A DNA stretch of 64,000 bases from CAVPWP01 sp050789285 (GCF_050789285.1 NZ_JBOUVX010000003.1:1-64000); one strand, 5' to 3'. Positions 1 to 11,489 are shown, counted from the stretch's first letter. Numbers and translations: made by a program. The notes: generated from the letters alone by a model not told the origin.

Positions 1-87
1 AGAGGTTAAGAAACACCCCTTTTGCGGCCCCGGGGTTCAGCATACCCCCCCTCGCCGTCAACGGGGAAGTGGGGTCCCTCCCCCCCC

Positions 88-116
88 ACCCCCGGAGTAT
101 TTGCCAAGAGAAGAAG
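88..116 (+). repeat. Dispersed Rhodobacterales-type intergenic element, copy 1
   Basis: An ACCCCCGGAGTATTT core is followed by a gccaagagaagaag tail, just past the stop codon of dgt. A diverged copy in opposite orientation lies at 42621-42650. I recall similar sequences in intergenic DNA of this order but cannot search here. Bases 1-87 are C- and G-rich and show no gene. Confidence 0.5.
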
Positions 117-133
117 CGCCGGAGGCGGGCCCA

Positions 134-1276
134 TCAGGCGCCGCCGATCCAGCGGTCGTGGCACTGAAGCGCGAAGCGGTCGGTCATCCCGGCGATGTAG
201 TCCGCCACGATCCGGGCAAGCGCGGTTTCGTCGGCCGCGTCCTCGACGTCCTTGCGCCATTGCTTCGGAAGACGATCGGGATGGGCCATGAGGAAGGGAA
301 AGAGCGCGTCGATGACCGCCGTCACCTCGGCCCGCATGGCAACGACGCTGGGGGCGCGGTACATGCGGTCGAAGAGGAAGGCGCGCGTCACCTTCAGATC
401 GTCGAAGAGCGGTTGCGAGAAGCGGATCACCGCACGGCCCGCGTGGCGCACGTCGGTGGCACTTTGCGGGTCGATCTCGGCCAGGCGGGTGCGCGCCACG
501 GCGATCACGTCCTCGACCAGCACCCCGAAGAAGCGCCGCAGCGCCTCGTGCCGGCGGCGGTAGTAGTTCAGGCCGGGATAGCGGCGGTCGACCTCGGCGA
601 AGCAGTCGCGCAGGATCGGCAATTCGGCCAGTTCGTCGGTCGAGAAAAGCTCGGCCCTGAGTCCGTCGTGCAGGTCGTGGTGGTTGTAGGCCACGTCGTC
701 CGAGATCGCGGCCACCTGCGCCTCGGCGCTGGCGTAGGTCGCAAGCTCGAGGTCGTGGCGCGCGTTGTAGTCGGCCAACGCGTAGGGCAGCGCCCCGGTG
801 ACGGGGCCGTTGTGCTTGGCCAGCCCCTCGAGCGTTTCCCAGGTCAGGTTCAGCCCGTCGAACTCGGCGTAGTGCCGTTCGAGCGAGGTGACGATGCGGA
901 TCGCCTGCGCGTTGTGGTCAAAGCCGCCATAGGGCGCCATGAGCCGTTCCAGCGCATCCTCGCCCGTGTGGCCAAAGGGCGTATGGCCAAGGTCGTGGGC
1001 CAGCGCCACGGCCTCGGTCAGTTCGGTGTCGAGGCCTAGCGCCCCGGCGATGGTGCGGGCGACCTGCGCCACCTCGATCGAGTGGGTCAGCCGGGTGCGG
1101 AAATAGTCGCCCTCGTGTTCGATGAAGACCTGCGTCTTGTGCTTCAGGCGCCTAAAGGCCGAGGAATGGATGATCCGGTCGCGGTCGCGCTGAAAGCAGG
1201 TGCGGAACGTGCTTTCCTCTTCGGGGTAAAGCCGCCCGCGGCTTGTCGCGGGGTCCGATGCATAGGGCGCGCGCAT
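134..1276 (-). CDS. dgt: Deoxyguanosinetriphosphate triphosphohydrolase-like protein (HD domain)
   Basis: This is a 380-residue dNTP triphosphohydrolase of the dGTPase family, which cleaves dNTPs to nucleoside and triphosphate. The HD metal site is visible: H65 in RLTHSIEVAQ, H94-D95 in AHDLGHTPFGHTGE, and a later ISDDVAYNHHD segment that supplies the fourth ligand. The N-terminal RDRDRIIHSSAFRRLKHKTQVF block is typical of the family. I chose the ATG at 1276, with GGGGGAAG upstream, over an in-frame ATG nine codons earlier. The gene is leftward, 99 bp from the MFS gene. From memory, dgt often neighbours erpA in related genomes; here two carbohydrate/transport genes lie between them. Confidence 0.9.
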   Translation of the reverse strand: MRAPYASDPATSRGRLYPEEESTFRTCFQRDRDRIIHSSAFRRLKHKTQVFIEHEGDYFRTRLTHSIEVAQVARTIAGALGLDTELTEAVALAHDLGHTPFGHTGEDALERLMAPYGGFDHNAQAIRIVTSLERHYAEFDGLNLTWETLEGLAKHNGPVTGALPYALADYNARHDLELATYASAEAQVAAISDDVAYNHHDLHDGLRAELFSTDELAELPILRDCFAEVDRRYPGLNYYRRRHEALRRFFGVLVEDVIAVARTRLAEIDPQSATDVRHAGRAVIRFSQPLFDDLKVTRAFLFDRMYRAPSVVAMRAEVTAVIDALFPFLMAHPDRLPKQWRKDVEDAADETALARIVADYIAGMTDRFALQCHDRWIGGA

Positions 1277-1375
1277 GGCCTGACTTCCCCCTGTCCGTTT
1301 CAAATGCCGTCCGAAGTCCTGTCCCGGGATCTTCTATAGGGGGATTCCCCGCGGACCGCAGGGGGGAAAGCGCCT

Positions 1376-2647
1376 TCAACCGCCGCTCTTGCCGCGACCG
1401 GCCCTTGCCCTGCCGCCGGGGCCGCCGGGGCCGCCGGGTCCGCGCCGCCAAAGGCCGCGGGCCAGCAGACCCAGCGCGGTCGCGGCCGCCAGACCGGCCC
1501 CCGCGAGGAAGGTCGCCTCGGGACCGATCCCGTCCCAGAGCGCGCCGGCGATGGTGCTGGCCAGAAGCAGCGCCACACCGGTGACAAGGTTGAACAGGCC
1601 AAAGGCCGTGCCGCGCAGTTCGGCCGGCGCGGCGTCGGCGACGAGCGTGGCGAGAATGCCCTGCGTCAGGCCCATGTGCAGCCCCCAGAGCGCCACGCCC
1701 GCGAACACCGCCGCAAGGCCCGGGGCGAAGGCCAGCACGAGATCGGCCGCGATCAGCACGGCCAGCCCCACGATCAGCACCGAGGTCCGGTCGGCGCGAT
1801 CCGACAGCGCGCCCGCGGGATAGGCCGACAGCGCGTAGGCAAGGTTCATCACCACAAGGATCGCCGGCACCAGTGCGGCGGTCAGGCCAAGGCTGTCGGC
1901 GCGCAGGATCAGGAAGGCCTCGCTGAAGCGCGCCAGCGTGAAGAGGAAGGCCAGCACCACCGTGAGCCAGTAGGCCGCCGGCAGAAGCGCAAGTTCCCGC
2001 CGCGCCAGCGGATTGGCGACGCGGCGCAGATCGGCCGGGCGGTCGGGTTCGCGCACCGCGACCAGCAACAGGCCCACCGCCAGCGCCGCCGGGATCACCG
2101 CGACCCAGAAGACCGCGATGAAATCGCCCGCGAAGGCCCACATCAGCGCGATCGCCAGAAGCGGGCCCAGAAACGCCCCCGCCGTGTCGAGCGACTGGCG
2201 CAGTCCGAAACTTGCGCCGCGCAGGCCGGGCGGGCTGAGGTCCGCGACCAGCGCGTCGCGCGGCGCGCCCCGGATGCCCTTTCCGATCCGGTCCACGACC
2301 CGGGCGCCGACGACCCAGCCGAGCGATCCGGCCAGCGCGAAGACCGGCTTCGTGACCGCCGCAAGGCCGTAGCCCGCCACCGCCAGCCCCTTTCGGCGTC
2401 CGATCCGGTCGCTCAGCACGCCTGAAAAGACCTTGGTGATCGACGCCGTTGCCTCGGCGATGCCTTCGATCAGCCCGACCGCCAGGACCGAGGCGCCCAG
2501 TCCCGCCACAAGGTAGACCGGCAGCAGTGCGTGGATCATCTCGGACGAGACGTCCATCAGAAGCGACACGAGGCCAAGCGCCCAGATGCCCGCGGGGAGC
2601 TGGCGCCAGACACGGGCGGTCTTCGGCGCGGGAACGGGCGTGCTCAT
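1376..2647 (-). CDS. MFS transporter
   Basis: A 423-residue, very hydrophobic protein with about 12 predicted membrane segments. The early loop DVSSEMIHALLPVYLV and the GVLSDRIGRRKG motif after segment 2 mark a major-facilitator permease, resembling the drug or sugar efflux types. The start is ATG 2647 (MSTPVPAPK); a much longer reading frame upstream overlaps the GH13 gene and is rejected. The C-terminus is Pro/Gly/Arg-rich (GGPGGPGGRAR). It follows the GH13 gene by 65 bp on the same strand, so the two may be cotranscribed, but the substrate cannot be inferred. Confidence 0.8.
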   Translation of the reverse strand: MSTPVPAPKTARVWRQLPAGIWALGLVSLLMDVSSEMIHALLPVYLVAGLGASVLAVGLIEGIAEATASITKVFSGVLSDRIGRRKGLAVAGYGLAAVTKPVFALAGSLGWVVGARVVDRIGKGIRGAPRDALVADLSPPGLRGASFGLRQSLDTAGAFLGPLLAIALMWAFAGDFIAVFWVAVIPAALAVGLLLVAVREPDRPADLRRVANPLARRELALLPAAYWLTVVLAFLFTLARFSEAFLILRADSLGLTAALVPAILVVMNLAYALSAYPAGALSDRADRTSVLIVGLAVLIAADLVLAFAPGLAAVFAGVALWGLHMGLTQGILATLVADAAPAELRGTAFGLFNLVTGVALLLASTIAGALWDGIGPEATFLAGAGLAAATALGLLARGLWRRGPGGPGGPGGRARAGRGKSGG

Positions 2648-2712
2648 CGGGTGCGGGCTCCGGCTTTGCCGCACCGGTCTGAACCGCCGCGCGACCCGGC
2701 GCAAGGGGCCCG

Positions 2713-4356
2713 TCAGTCCGACAGGATCGCGACGGCCTCCCACGGGGCAAGGACCAGGGGGCCGCGCGCCTCGGCCCGCGGCGCGCAGTTGGCGACGAGG
2801 CAACGCCCCGAGATCGCAAGCCCCTCGGGCACGTCGACCTGTGCGTCCTGCCCCGAGAGGTTCGCGATCACCGAAAGCCGCGTGGCGCCAAGCGTCCGGG
2901 CATAGGCCATGACCTGCGGGTGATCCTCGGCGAAGGGCGTATAGCGGCCGTGGACGATCACCCGATGGGCCTTTCGCGCCGCGATCAGCCCGCGGTAGTG
3001 GGCGAAGACGCCATCTGGGTCGGCGCGGTCGGCCGCGACGTTGATCGTGGCGTGGTTCGGGTTCACCTCGATCCAGGGCGTGCCGGTTGTGAAGCCGGCC
3101 TGCGGCCCGGCCGTCCACTGCATCGGCGTGCGCGCGTTGTCGCGCCCGTTGGCGTTCGCGCCGGCGATGAAGGTCGCCTCGTCAACGCCGGCCGCCGCCT
3201 GATCGGCGTACTGCCCCAGCGTCTCGACATCGCGGAACTGGTCGAGCCGGGTGAAGCGGGCGTTGGTCATGCCGATCTCTTCGCCCTGATAGACGAAGGG
3301 CGTGCCCTTCATCAGGTGCAGGACCGTGGCCAGCGCCTTGGCGGACCGCACGCGGTGTGCGCCGTCGCAGCCGTATTTCGACACCTGCCGGGGCAGGTCG
3401 TGGTTCGACAGGAACAGCGAATTCCAGCCGTCCTCGGCCAGGGCGGCCTGCCAGTCGGTCATCACCCGCTTGAGGGTGACAAGGTCGAAGGGCCGGGGTT
3501 TCCACTTGCCGTGGACCGGATCCCAGCCCGCCATGACATGGGCGAACTGGAACACCATGTCGAGTTCACCCCGGTCCCGCCCGCAGTAAAGCCGCGCCGT
3601 GCCGGTCGAGACCGACCAGCTTTCGCCCACCGTGACGACATCGCGCCCCGAAAGCGTCTCGCGGTGCATCTCTTGCAGGTATGGGTGAAGCCTGGGACCT
3701 TCCTCGTAGATGCGCGCGTCGACGTCCTTGCCGATCAGGCTGATGACGTCCATGCGGAAGCCCGCGATGCCCCGGTCGAACCACCAGTTCATCATCCGGT
3801 ACACCTCGGCCCGGAGGGCCGGATTGCGCCAGTCGAGGTCGGGCTGATGGGCGCTGAAGAAGTGGAAGTAGTACTTGCCCACCCCGGGGACGAAGGTCCA
3901 GGCCGGGCCGCCGAAACAGGCGCGCTGGTCGTCGGGCGGCCCGCCGTCCGGGCCGGGGTCGCGCCAGATGTAGAAGGCGTGTTCGGGCGCGGCCGGATCG
4001 GCGCAGGCGGTGCGGAACCAGCGGTGCGCGGACGAGGTGTGGTTGACCACGAGGTCCATCACGATCCCGATGCCGCGCGCCCGCGCCTCGGCCACCAGGC
4101 GGTCGAAATCGGCCAGCGTGCCGAATTCGGGCGCGATGGCCTGGTAGTCGGCGATGTCATAGCCGTTGTCGGCCATGGGCGAGGCATAGACCGGCGACAG
4201 CCAGACGAAACCGATGCCAAGGTCGCGCAGGTGATCGAGACGCGAGATGATGCCGGGGATGTCGCCCACGCCATCCCCGTTCGAATCCATGAAGCTGCGG
4301 GGATAGATCTGGTATCCGGTGGCCTCTTGCCACCACCTGGGGCCGGTCGTCGCCAT
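2713..4356 (-). CDS. Alpha-glucosidase, GH13 family (oligo-1,6-glucosidase-like)
   Basis: A 547-residue glycoside hydrolase of family 13. The four conserved regions are present: DLVVNH (101-106), GFRMDVISL with nucleophile D203, VGESW with acid/base E245, and SNHDLPR with D320. The opening WWQEATGYQIYPRSFMDSNG is typical of oligo-1,6-/alpha-1,4-glucosidases, which release glucose from short malto- or isomalto-oligosaccharides; trehalulose- or sucrose-acting relatives cannot be excluded. The start at 4356 has a strong AAGGAAGG Shine-Dalgarno. I see no signal peptide, so it is likely cytoplasmic. It is divergent from erpA and sits ahead of the MFS gene. Confidence 0.87.
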   Translation of the reverse strand: MATTGPRWWQEATGYQIYPRSFMDSNGDGVGDIPGIISRLDHLRDLGIGFVWLSPVYASPMADNGYDIADYQAIAPEFGTLADFDRLVAEARARGIGIVMDLVVNHTSSAHRWFRTACADPAAPEHAFYIWRDPGPDGGPPDDQRACFGGPAWTFVPGVGKYYFHFFSAHQPDLDWRNPALRAEVYRMMNWWFDRGIAGFRMDVISLIGKDVDARIYEEGPRLHPYLQEMHRETLSGRDVVTVGESWSVSTGTARLYCGRDRGELDMVFQFAHVMAGWDPVHGKWKPRPFDLVTLKRVMTDWQAALAEDGWNSLFLSNHDLPRQVSKYGCDGAHRVRSAKALATVLHLMKGTPFVYQGEEIGMTNARFTRLDQFRDVETLGQYADQAAAGVDEATFIAGANANGRDNARTPMQWTAGPQAGFTTGTPWIEVNPNHATINVAADRADPDGVFAHYRGLIAARKAHRVIVHGRYTPFAEDHPQVMAYARTLGATRLSVIANLSGQDAQVDVPEGLAISGRCLVANCAPRAEARGPLVLAPWEAVAILSD

Positions 4357-4498
4357 CGGGCCTTCCTTTCGCGCGGGGCCGAGTCGGCGGTCGGCCCGTC
4401 CACGCGGTGTTAGCGCGATCAGGGGCGCGCTCAAAGCCCCGCTTGCCCCCTGCCCCGCGCCTTCCTATCTTGAGACTAGACGACAGGAGCCCGCCGGT

Positions 4499-4831
4499 AT
4501 GGACCTCACCCTGCCCCCGAAAGTCACGCCCCGCGCCTTCGCGCGCCTGGCCGAGATCAACGCCGCCTCGGGCGATGCCAAGGCGCTGCGCGTCGCGGTC
4601 GAAGGCGGCGGCTGTTCGGGCTTTCAGTACGAGATCAAGCTCGATGACCCCGCCGACGACGACCTGATCCTCGAAGGCGACGGGCAAAGGGTGGTGGTGG
4701 ACAGCGTCTCGCTGCCGTTTCTTGCCAACGCGGTCATCGACTTCTCGGAAGAACTGATCGGCGCGCGCTTCGTGATCGACAATCCCAACGCCACCTCGTC
4801 CTGCGGCTGCGGCACGTCCTTCTCGATCTGA
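4499..4831 (+). CDS. erpA: Iron-sulfur cluster insertion protein ErpA (HesB/IscA family)
   Basis: A 110-residue A-type Fe-S carrier. The three cluster ligands are C39 (GGGCSGF) and C102 and C104 (SCGCGTSF) at the C-terminus. Such proteins receive [4Fe-4S] clusters and insert them into apo-enzymes. ATG 4499 follows an ACAGGAG ribosome site. Separation from the SufA-like paralogue at 54014 rests on length and the shorter C-terminus, so the ErpA label is more certain as a family than as a specific role. IspG, encoded at 38015, is a possible client by general knowledge. Confidence 0.88.
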   Translation: MDLTLPPKVTPRAFARLAEINAASGDAKALRVAVEGGGCSGFQYEIKLDDPADDDLILEGDGQRVVVDSVSLPFLANAVIDFSEELIGARFVIDNPNATSSCGCGTSFSI

Positions 4832-4835
4832 CCGT

Positions 4836-5441
4836 TCAGCCGAAGACCTTGCGCGCCAGCAGCACGCGCGAGGCCGCCGTGACAAGGCAGAGCACGCCGA
4901 AGATCCACGCGAGGGGCCCGAACCACTGCGGCCAGAGGCAAAGCACCACGAAAAAGGCGATGGTCTCGGTCCCCTCGAGAAGGCCGCCGGTGAAGTAAAG
5001 CGACTTCGCCCCGCGCGCCTGCGTCGTCATGTTCCGTTTTTCGGCGAGGATCGCGTAGCCCAGGAAGCTTGCGCCGTTGACGTAGAAGCTGAACAGCAGG
5101 AACGCCCCGGCCACGCCGTTCGCGGCGGGATCGAGGATCACGAAGGCCAGCGGCACGGCGCCGTAGAACAGGAAGTCGGCGGTGATGTCGAGATAGCCGC
5201 CGACGTCGGTCATCCGGCTGGCCCGCGCCACGGCGCCGTCCAGACCGTCGGCCAGACGCCCCAGCAGAAGCGGCACCAGCGCAAGCAGCGTCGCCCCGCC
5301 CGCGATCAGGACCGCCGCGCCCAGCCCCAGCACCAGTCCCGCCAGCGTCACGCTGTCGGCGCCGACGCCCCGGCGCGCCAACGCGCGCCCCATCCGGTTC
5401 AGGGGCGGGTCGATCACCCGGCGCATCACCCGGTCGAGCAT
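4836..5441 (-). CDS. CDP-alcohol phosphatidyltransferase family protein
   Basis: About 201 residues with multiple membrane segments and the complete CDP-alcohol phosphotransferase signature D-xx-DG-xx-AR-x8-G-xxx-D-xxx-D (ADGLDGAVARASRMTDVGGY followed by LDITAD). The family transfers a phosphatidyl or phospho-alcohol group from a CDP-activated donor at the inner membrane; the acceptor cannot be told. The ATG at 5441 is preferred over an in-frame GTG at 5447 because AAGAGG lies at proper distance from the ATG. It is convergent with erpA, with 4 bp between the stops, and divergent from xthA. Confidence 0.82.
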   Translation of the reverse strand: MLDRVMRRVIDPPLNRMGRALARRGVGADSVTLAGLVLGLGAAVLIAGGATLLALVPLLLGRLADGLDGAVARASRMTDVGGYLDITADFLFYGAVPLAFVILDPAANGVAGAFLLFSFYVNGASFLGYAILAEKRNMTTQARGAKSLYFTGGLLEGTETIAFFVVLCLWPQWFGPLAWIFGVLCLVTAASRVLLARKVFG

Positions 5442-5597
5442 GTCCACCTCTTGCCTCGTTCGCCTTGGTCATGCCGCAGGGCCGGCCATCCCGCAACGGC
5501 CTGAAACGCCCGATGACGGGACCGTGTGCGGAGCGCGTCCGGCTTGTGTCCCCGCGCCCCCGCCCGTAAAGCTGGGGCCGGCCAAGGGGGAAAGCGC

Positions 5598-6377
5598 GTG
5601 AAGATCGCCACGTTCAACATCAACGGCATCAAGGCCCGGATCGAGCAGCTGACCGGCTGGCTTCAGGACCAGTCGCCCGACGTGGCCCTTCTGCAAGAGA
5701 TCAAGTCCCAGGACGACGGCTTCCCGCGCGAGATCTTCGAGGACATGGGATACCGCGTGGAAACCCATGGCCAGAAATCGTTCAACGGCGTCGCGATCCT
5801 GTCGAAGCTGCCGCTTGAGGATGTGACGCGCGGCCTGCCCGGCGACGACGGCGACGAACAGGCGCGCTGGATCGAGGCCACGGTGATGGGCTCGCGCGCG
5901 GTGCGCGTCTGCGGGCTGTACCTGCCCAACGGAAACCCGGCGCCGGGCCCGAAATACGACTACAAGCTGGCCTGGATGGACCGCCTTCAGACCCGCGCCC
6001 GCGCACTTCTGAAGGCCGAAGAACCCGCCGTCATGGCCGGCGACTACAACGTCATCCCCCAGGACGAGGACGCCGCCCGCCCCGACGCCTGGCGCACCGA
6101 TGCCCTGGCCCTGCCCGACAGCCGCGCGGCCTTCCGGCGCGTCCTGAACCTCGGCTTCACCGAGGCCTTCCGCGCCCGCACCCGCGCGCCGGGGCACTAT
6201 TCGTTCTGGGACTACCAGGCCGGGGCCTGGAACCGGAACGACGGCATCCGCATCGACCATGTCCTGCTGACCCCGCAGGCCGCCGACCTGCTGCGCGACT
6301 GCTGGATCGAGCGCGAGATGCGCGGACAGGACAAGCCCTCGGACCACGTCCCGGTCTGGGTCGATCTCGACGCCTGA
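5598..6377 (+). CDS. xthA: Exodeoxyribonuclease III (AP endonuclease)
   Basis: A 259-residue enzyme of the EEP nuclease family, incising DNA 5' of abasic sites and degrading 3' ends. Motifs in order are TFNINGIKAR, LLQEIK (catalytic Glu), GVAILSK, GLYLPNGNP, GDYNVIPQ (Asp/Asn), GIRIDHVLLT and SDHVPVW (Asp-His pair). The start is GTG 5598 with AAGGGGGAAAG just upstream; the longer in-frame extension has no ribosome site. It stands alone, divergent from the CDP-alcohol transferase gene. I see no LexA box in the 156-bp divergent region. Confidence 0.92.
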   Translation: MKIATFNINGIKARIEQLTGWLQDQSPDVALLQEIKSQDDGFPREIFEDMGYRVETHGQKSFNGVAILSKLPLEDVTRGLPGDDGDEQARWIEATVMGSRAVRVCGLYLPNGNPAPGPKYDYKLAWMDRLQTRARALLKAEEPAVMAGDYNVIPQDEDAARPDAWRTDALALPDSRAAFRRVLNLGFTEAFRARTRAPGHYSFWDYQAGAWNRNDGIRIDHVLLTPQAADLLRDCWIEREMRGQDKPSDHVPVWVDLDA

Positions 6378-6622
6378 CGACGGGTCCGGGACGACGTTCT
6401 GGCCGGGGACGGTTGCCGGTTTGATGACAAAGCTGTCAGAAGATCGCCATGATTCGCGCCCATTGGCCCGAATTCATGAACAATGCTTCACAAAGCATTG
6501 AAAATGGTCACGCATTCATGTTGCGTTCAACTTCTTTATGGCAGGAATTTGACAGGTTGTTTCCCTATGGCTCAGTCTGCATGGGTCGGAAACGCTGCTG
6601 AAACCACAGGGGGTGATGACGA
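6378..6622. other. A/T-richer intergenic region upstream of the small membrane protein
   Basis: This 245-bp gap is less GC-rich than its surroundings, especially 6460-6560. It contains a perfect hairpin or operator-like inverted repeat (6481-6500) and a TTGACA hexamer at 6549-6554, but no convincing -10 partner at 16-18 bp. It probably carries the promoter of the gene at 6623. Confidence 0.4.
6481..6500. promoter_or_regulatory. Perfect inverted repeat, possible operator
   Basis: CAATGCTT-CACA-AAGCATTG has 8-bp arms with no mismatch. There is no T-run on either side, so it looks more like a protein-binding site than a terminator. It lies 123 bp upstream of the small-protein start. Confidence 0.4.
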
Positions 6623-6796
6623 ATGCTGACGACCGTGATGATTCTGATCAGCCTTGGCTTCATGGCCTACCTGTCGCACCGCTGGCTTGGCATGACCGCC
6701 GAGATGCAGTCTTCGCTGCGCCAGAAGCGCATGCTCGAACATCTTGACTGGCAGAATGCCGCGCAGCCCGCACGCCGCAGGCTTAAGCGGCGCTGA
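6623..6796 (+). CDS. Small membrane protein (57 aa), function unknown
   Basis: A 57-codon frame begins at ATG 6623 after an AGGGGG ribosome site and ends at TGA 6796. Residues 2-18 (LTTVMILISLGFMAYLS) form one hydrophobic membrane segment; the rest is polar and ends in a basic tail (ARRRLKRR), which suggests an N-out, C-in single-pass protein. I do not recognise a family. The ribosome site, hydrophobic segment and promoter-like region upstream support it as real. It is convergent with uvrA, whose stop is 54 bp away. Confidence 0.62.
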   Translation: MLTTVMILISLGFMAYLSHRWLGMTAEMQSSLRQKRMLEHLDWQNAAQPARRRLKRR

Positions 6797-6850
6797 CGCC
6801 GCCCCTTTCACAGCCCTGACCGTTCACGCCGGAACTCCCGGCGGCGCGGC

Positions 6851-9733
<2,883 letters not shown>

Positions 9734-9763
9734 CGGGGGACCACCCTGGAAACGGATTGGTAA

Positions 9764-9792
9764 CACTTAGGCGCGCGTCGCGAAAACTCCAA
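9764..9792 (-). promoter_or_regulatory. Candidate uvrA promoter
   Basis: On the minus strand TTGGAG (9787-9792), a 17-bp spacer and TAAGTG (9764-9769). The hexamers are weak, but the spacing is ideal and the LexA box lies 11 bp upstream of the -35. Confidence 0.4.
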
Positions 9793-9803
9793 CCGAAAAA
9801 TGA

Positions 9804-9818
9804 GAACGAAGCGGGAAC
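9804..9818 (-). promoter_or_regulatory. LexA (SOS) box of uvrA
   Basis: The minus strand reads GTTCCCGCTTCGTTC, an exact match to the alphaproteobacterial LexA direct repeat GTTC-N7-GTTC. It is 71-85 bp upstream of the uvrA start. uvrA is a known SOS gene in this class, so LexA repression is strongly expected. Confidence 0.85.
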
Positions 9819-9822
9819 GCGC

Positions 9823-11001
9823 CTAGAATCCCGCCGCCCGCCGCCGCGCCAGCCAGTGCTGGCCCAGGATGCCGGCCGCCAGGATCGCCGCCGCCACCAG
9901 CATCATCGCCGCATAGCCGCCAAGCGTTGCCACCGCAAGCAGCAGCGGCGGACCCAGCGTGTTGCCGATGTTGCCGGTCTGCGCCAGCGCGCCGTTGGCC
10001 GCCGCGCGGTCGGGAAGCGGCTGGTTGAGCTCGGGCACCGCGGCGAAGCCCGCGCCCTGCACCAGGCCAAGGGCCGCCGCCAGCAGAAGGCACAGCGCCG
10101 GATTGCCCGGCATAAAGGCCAGCGCCAGGGCCGCGACCCCGGCCCCGGCGAAGCCCGTCACGATCACCCGGACCGCCGGCATCCGCCGCAAGAGCGCCAC
10201 CCCCAGCGTCAGCGAGGATGCGATGCTGACCAGCGGCATGCCCCCCACGATCAGCACCCGCCACTCGGGCGCGATGAAGGGCGGCAGCAGCGTCAGAAGG
10301 CTTACGTAGGTAAAGGTATAGGACAGCCAGGCCACCGCCGGCGCGCTGATCCGGGCCGAACGATAGATCGCCCCGTGCCTGCGCAGGATGCCGGCCACCG
10401 ACAGATCGCCCTGCGCCTCGGCGGCCTGCACCCGGGGCAGGACCAGCGTCAGGATCACCGCGCAGACGGCCATGTAGGCGGCATGCGCCAGAAACAGGCC
10501 CGGCAGGCCCATACGGTCGGCGAAGGGGATGCCCGCCCAGACGAGGATGGTGAAGGCCACCCCGAAGAACGTGCCCCACAGCGTCAGCGAGACGCCCCGG
10601 TCCTCGGGCGCGGACAGTTGCGCGATCAGCGTCGGCGCGGCGACGACAAGCGCCAGATGCGACATCCCCTCGAGCACCCGGCTGGCAAGAAACAGCGGCA
10701 GCGGCGGCAGCGTCGCCTGGAAGGCCGAGATCGCCGCCCCCGCCCACAGCGCCCAGATCATCGCCCGGCGATAGCGCACCTTCGCCACGACGATCCCCGC
10801 CGTCACCCCCAGAAGGATGCCGACGAAGCCCACCAGCGACAGCGCGAACCCAAGCGTGGGACCCGCCCCGGGCCATAGCTCGGGCAGGCGATCGAAGACC
10901 ACGCTGACCTTGCCGTATTGCGCCGCCGCCCCAAGACCCGCCGCATACAGCAGAAAGACCAGCAGCCAGCCGGTGCGGGGGGTGTCGGACGCGCGTTCCA
11001 T
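9823..11001 (-). CDS. MFS transporter
   Basis: A 392-residue major-facilitator protein with about 12 membrane segments. It begins MERASDTPRTGW, then a hydrophobic segment and the VAKVRYRRAM loop after segment 2; LSAPEDRGVSLTLWGTFFG is a typical mid-protein MFS stretch. The substrate is unknown. AGCGGAAGG abuts ATG 11001, an unusually short spacing, but no better start is evident. Its stop is 4 bp from the uvrA LexA box, so readthrough into uvrA would bypass that control unless transcription ends there. Confidence 0.75.
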   Translation of the reverse strand: MERASDTPRTGWLLVFLLYAAGLGAAAQYGKVSVVFDRLPELWPGAGPTLGFALSLVGFVGILLGVTAGIVVAKVRYRRAMIWALWAGAAISAFQATLPPLPLFLASRVLEGMSHLALVVAAPTLIAQLSAPEDRGVSLTLWGTFFGVAFTILVWAGIPFADRMGLPGLFLAHAAYMAVCAVILTLVLPRVQAAEAQGDLSVAGILRRHGAIYRSARISAPAVAWLSYTFTYVSLLTLLPPFIAPEWRVLIVGGMPLVSIASSLTLGVALLRRMPAVRVIVTGFAGAGVAALALAFMPGNPALCLLLAAALGLVQGAGFAAVPELNQPLPDRAAANGALAQTGNIGNTLGPPLLLAVATLGGYAAMMLVAAAILAAGILGQHWLARRRAAGF

Positions 11002-11108
11002 CCTTCCGCTCTAGCCGTCCACCCCGCCTTCGTCCATGCCTCACGGCCTTGTGCGTGACCCCTCGGTCCGGCGCCCTATACTGCGGGCCGACGCACAAGG
11101 AAACACAG

Positions 11109-11489
11109 ATGAGCCTTCAACGACGCCGCCTTCTTGCCGCCGGTCTTGCGACCCTCGCCCTCACCGCCCTGCCCCGTCTGGCGCTGGCCCACCATGGCTG
11201 GCGCTGGACCGACACCGGCGAGTTCGAGCTGTCGGGCATCATCACCGCCGCCGAGCTTGGCAACCCGCACGGTCTTCTGACCGTGCAGGCCGGCGACGAG
11301 GTCTGGACAGCCGAGGTCGGGCAGCCCTGGCGGAACGAGGCCGCCGGCCTGACCGACGCGATGCTTGCCCCCGGGACCGAGGTGATCCTGCGCGGCCATC
11401 GCGCCGCCGATGCCGCGCGGCTGGTGATGAAGGCCGAACGGGTGATCATCGCGGGCCGGCTTTACGACCTTTACCCCGACCGCTCGTGA
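11109..11489 (+). CDS. DUF6152-like exported protein with Tat-type signal
   Basis: A 126-residue protein. Residues 1-27 hold a twin-arginine-like signal (LQRRRLLAAGLATLAL, cleavage near ALAHH) and the mature part starts HHGWRW. The rest looks like a small beta barrel (FELSGIITAAELGNPHGLL, ILRGHRAADA), as in DUF6152 proteins. Those periplasmic proteins often have a membrane partner, here the next gene, whose GTG overlaps this stop by 4 bp. AAGGAAAC precedes ATG 11109. Metal binding through the N-terminal His pair is an inference only. Confidence 0.7.
   Translation: MSLQRRRLLAAGLATLALTALPRLALAHHGWRWTDTGEFELSGIITAAELGNPHGLLTVQAGDEVWTAEVGQPWRNEAAGLTDAMLAPGTEVILRGHRAADAARLVMKAERVIIAGRLYDLYPDRS

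Noticed and set aside
1152..2819. 555-codon minus-strand frame over the MFS gene
   Set aside because: It is an alternative frame of the MFS gene, Arg/Gly-rich and without membrane pattern.
1376..4356. MFS plus GH13 genes considered as a recently acquired island between dgt and erpA
   Set aside because: No repeats, integrase or tRNA scar flank them and the base composition looks like the neighbours; a composition and phylogeny test would be needed.
11036..11485. N-terminal extension of the DUF6644 frame
   Set aside because: It would run through the DUF6152 gene in another frame; GTG 11486 with the GTGA overlap explains the gene.
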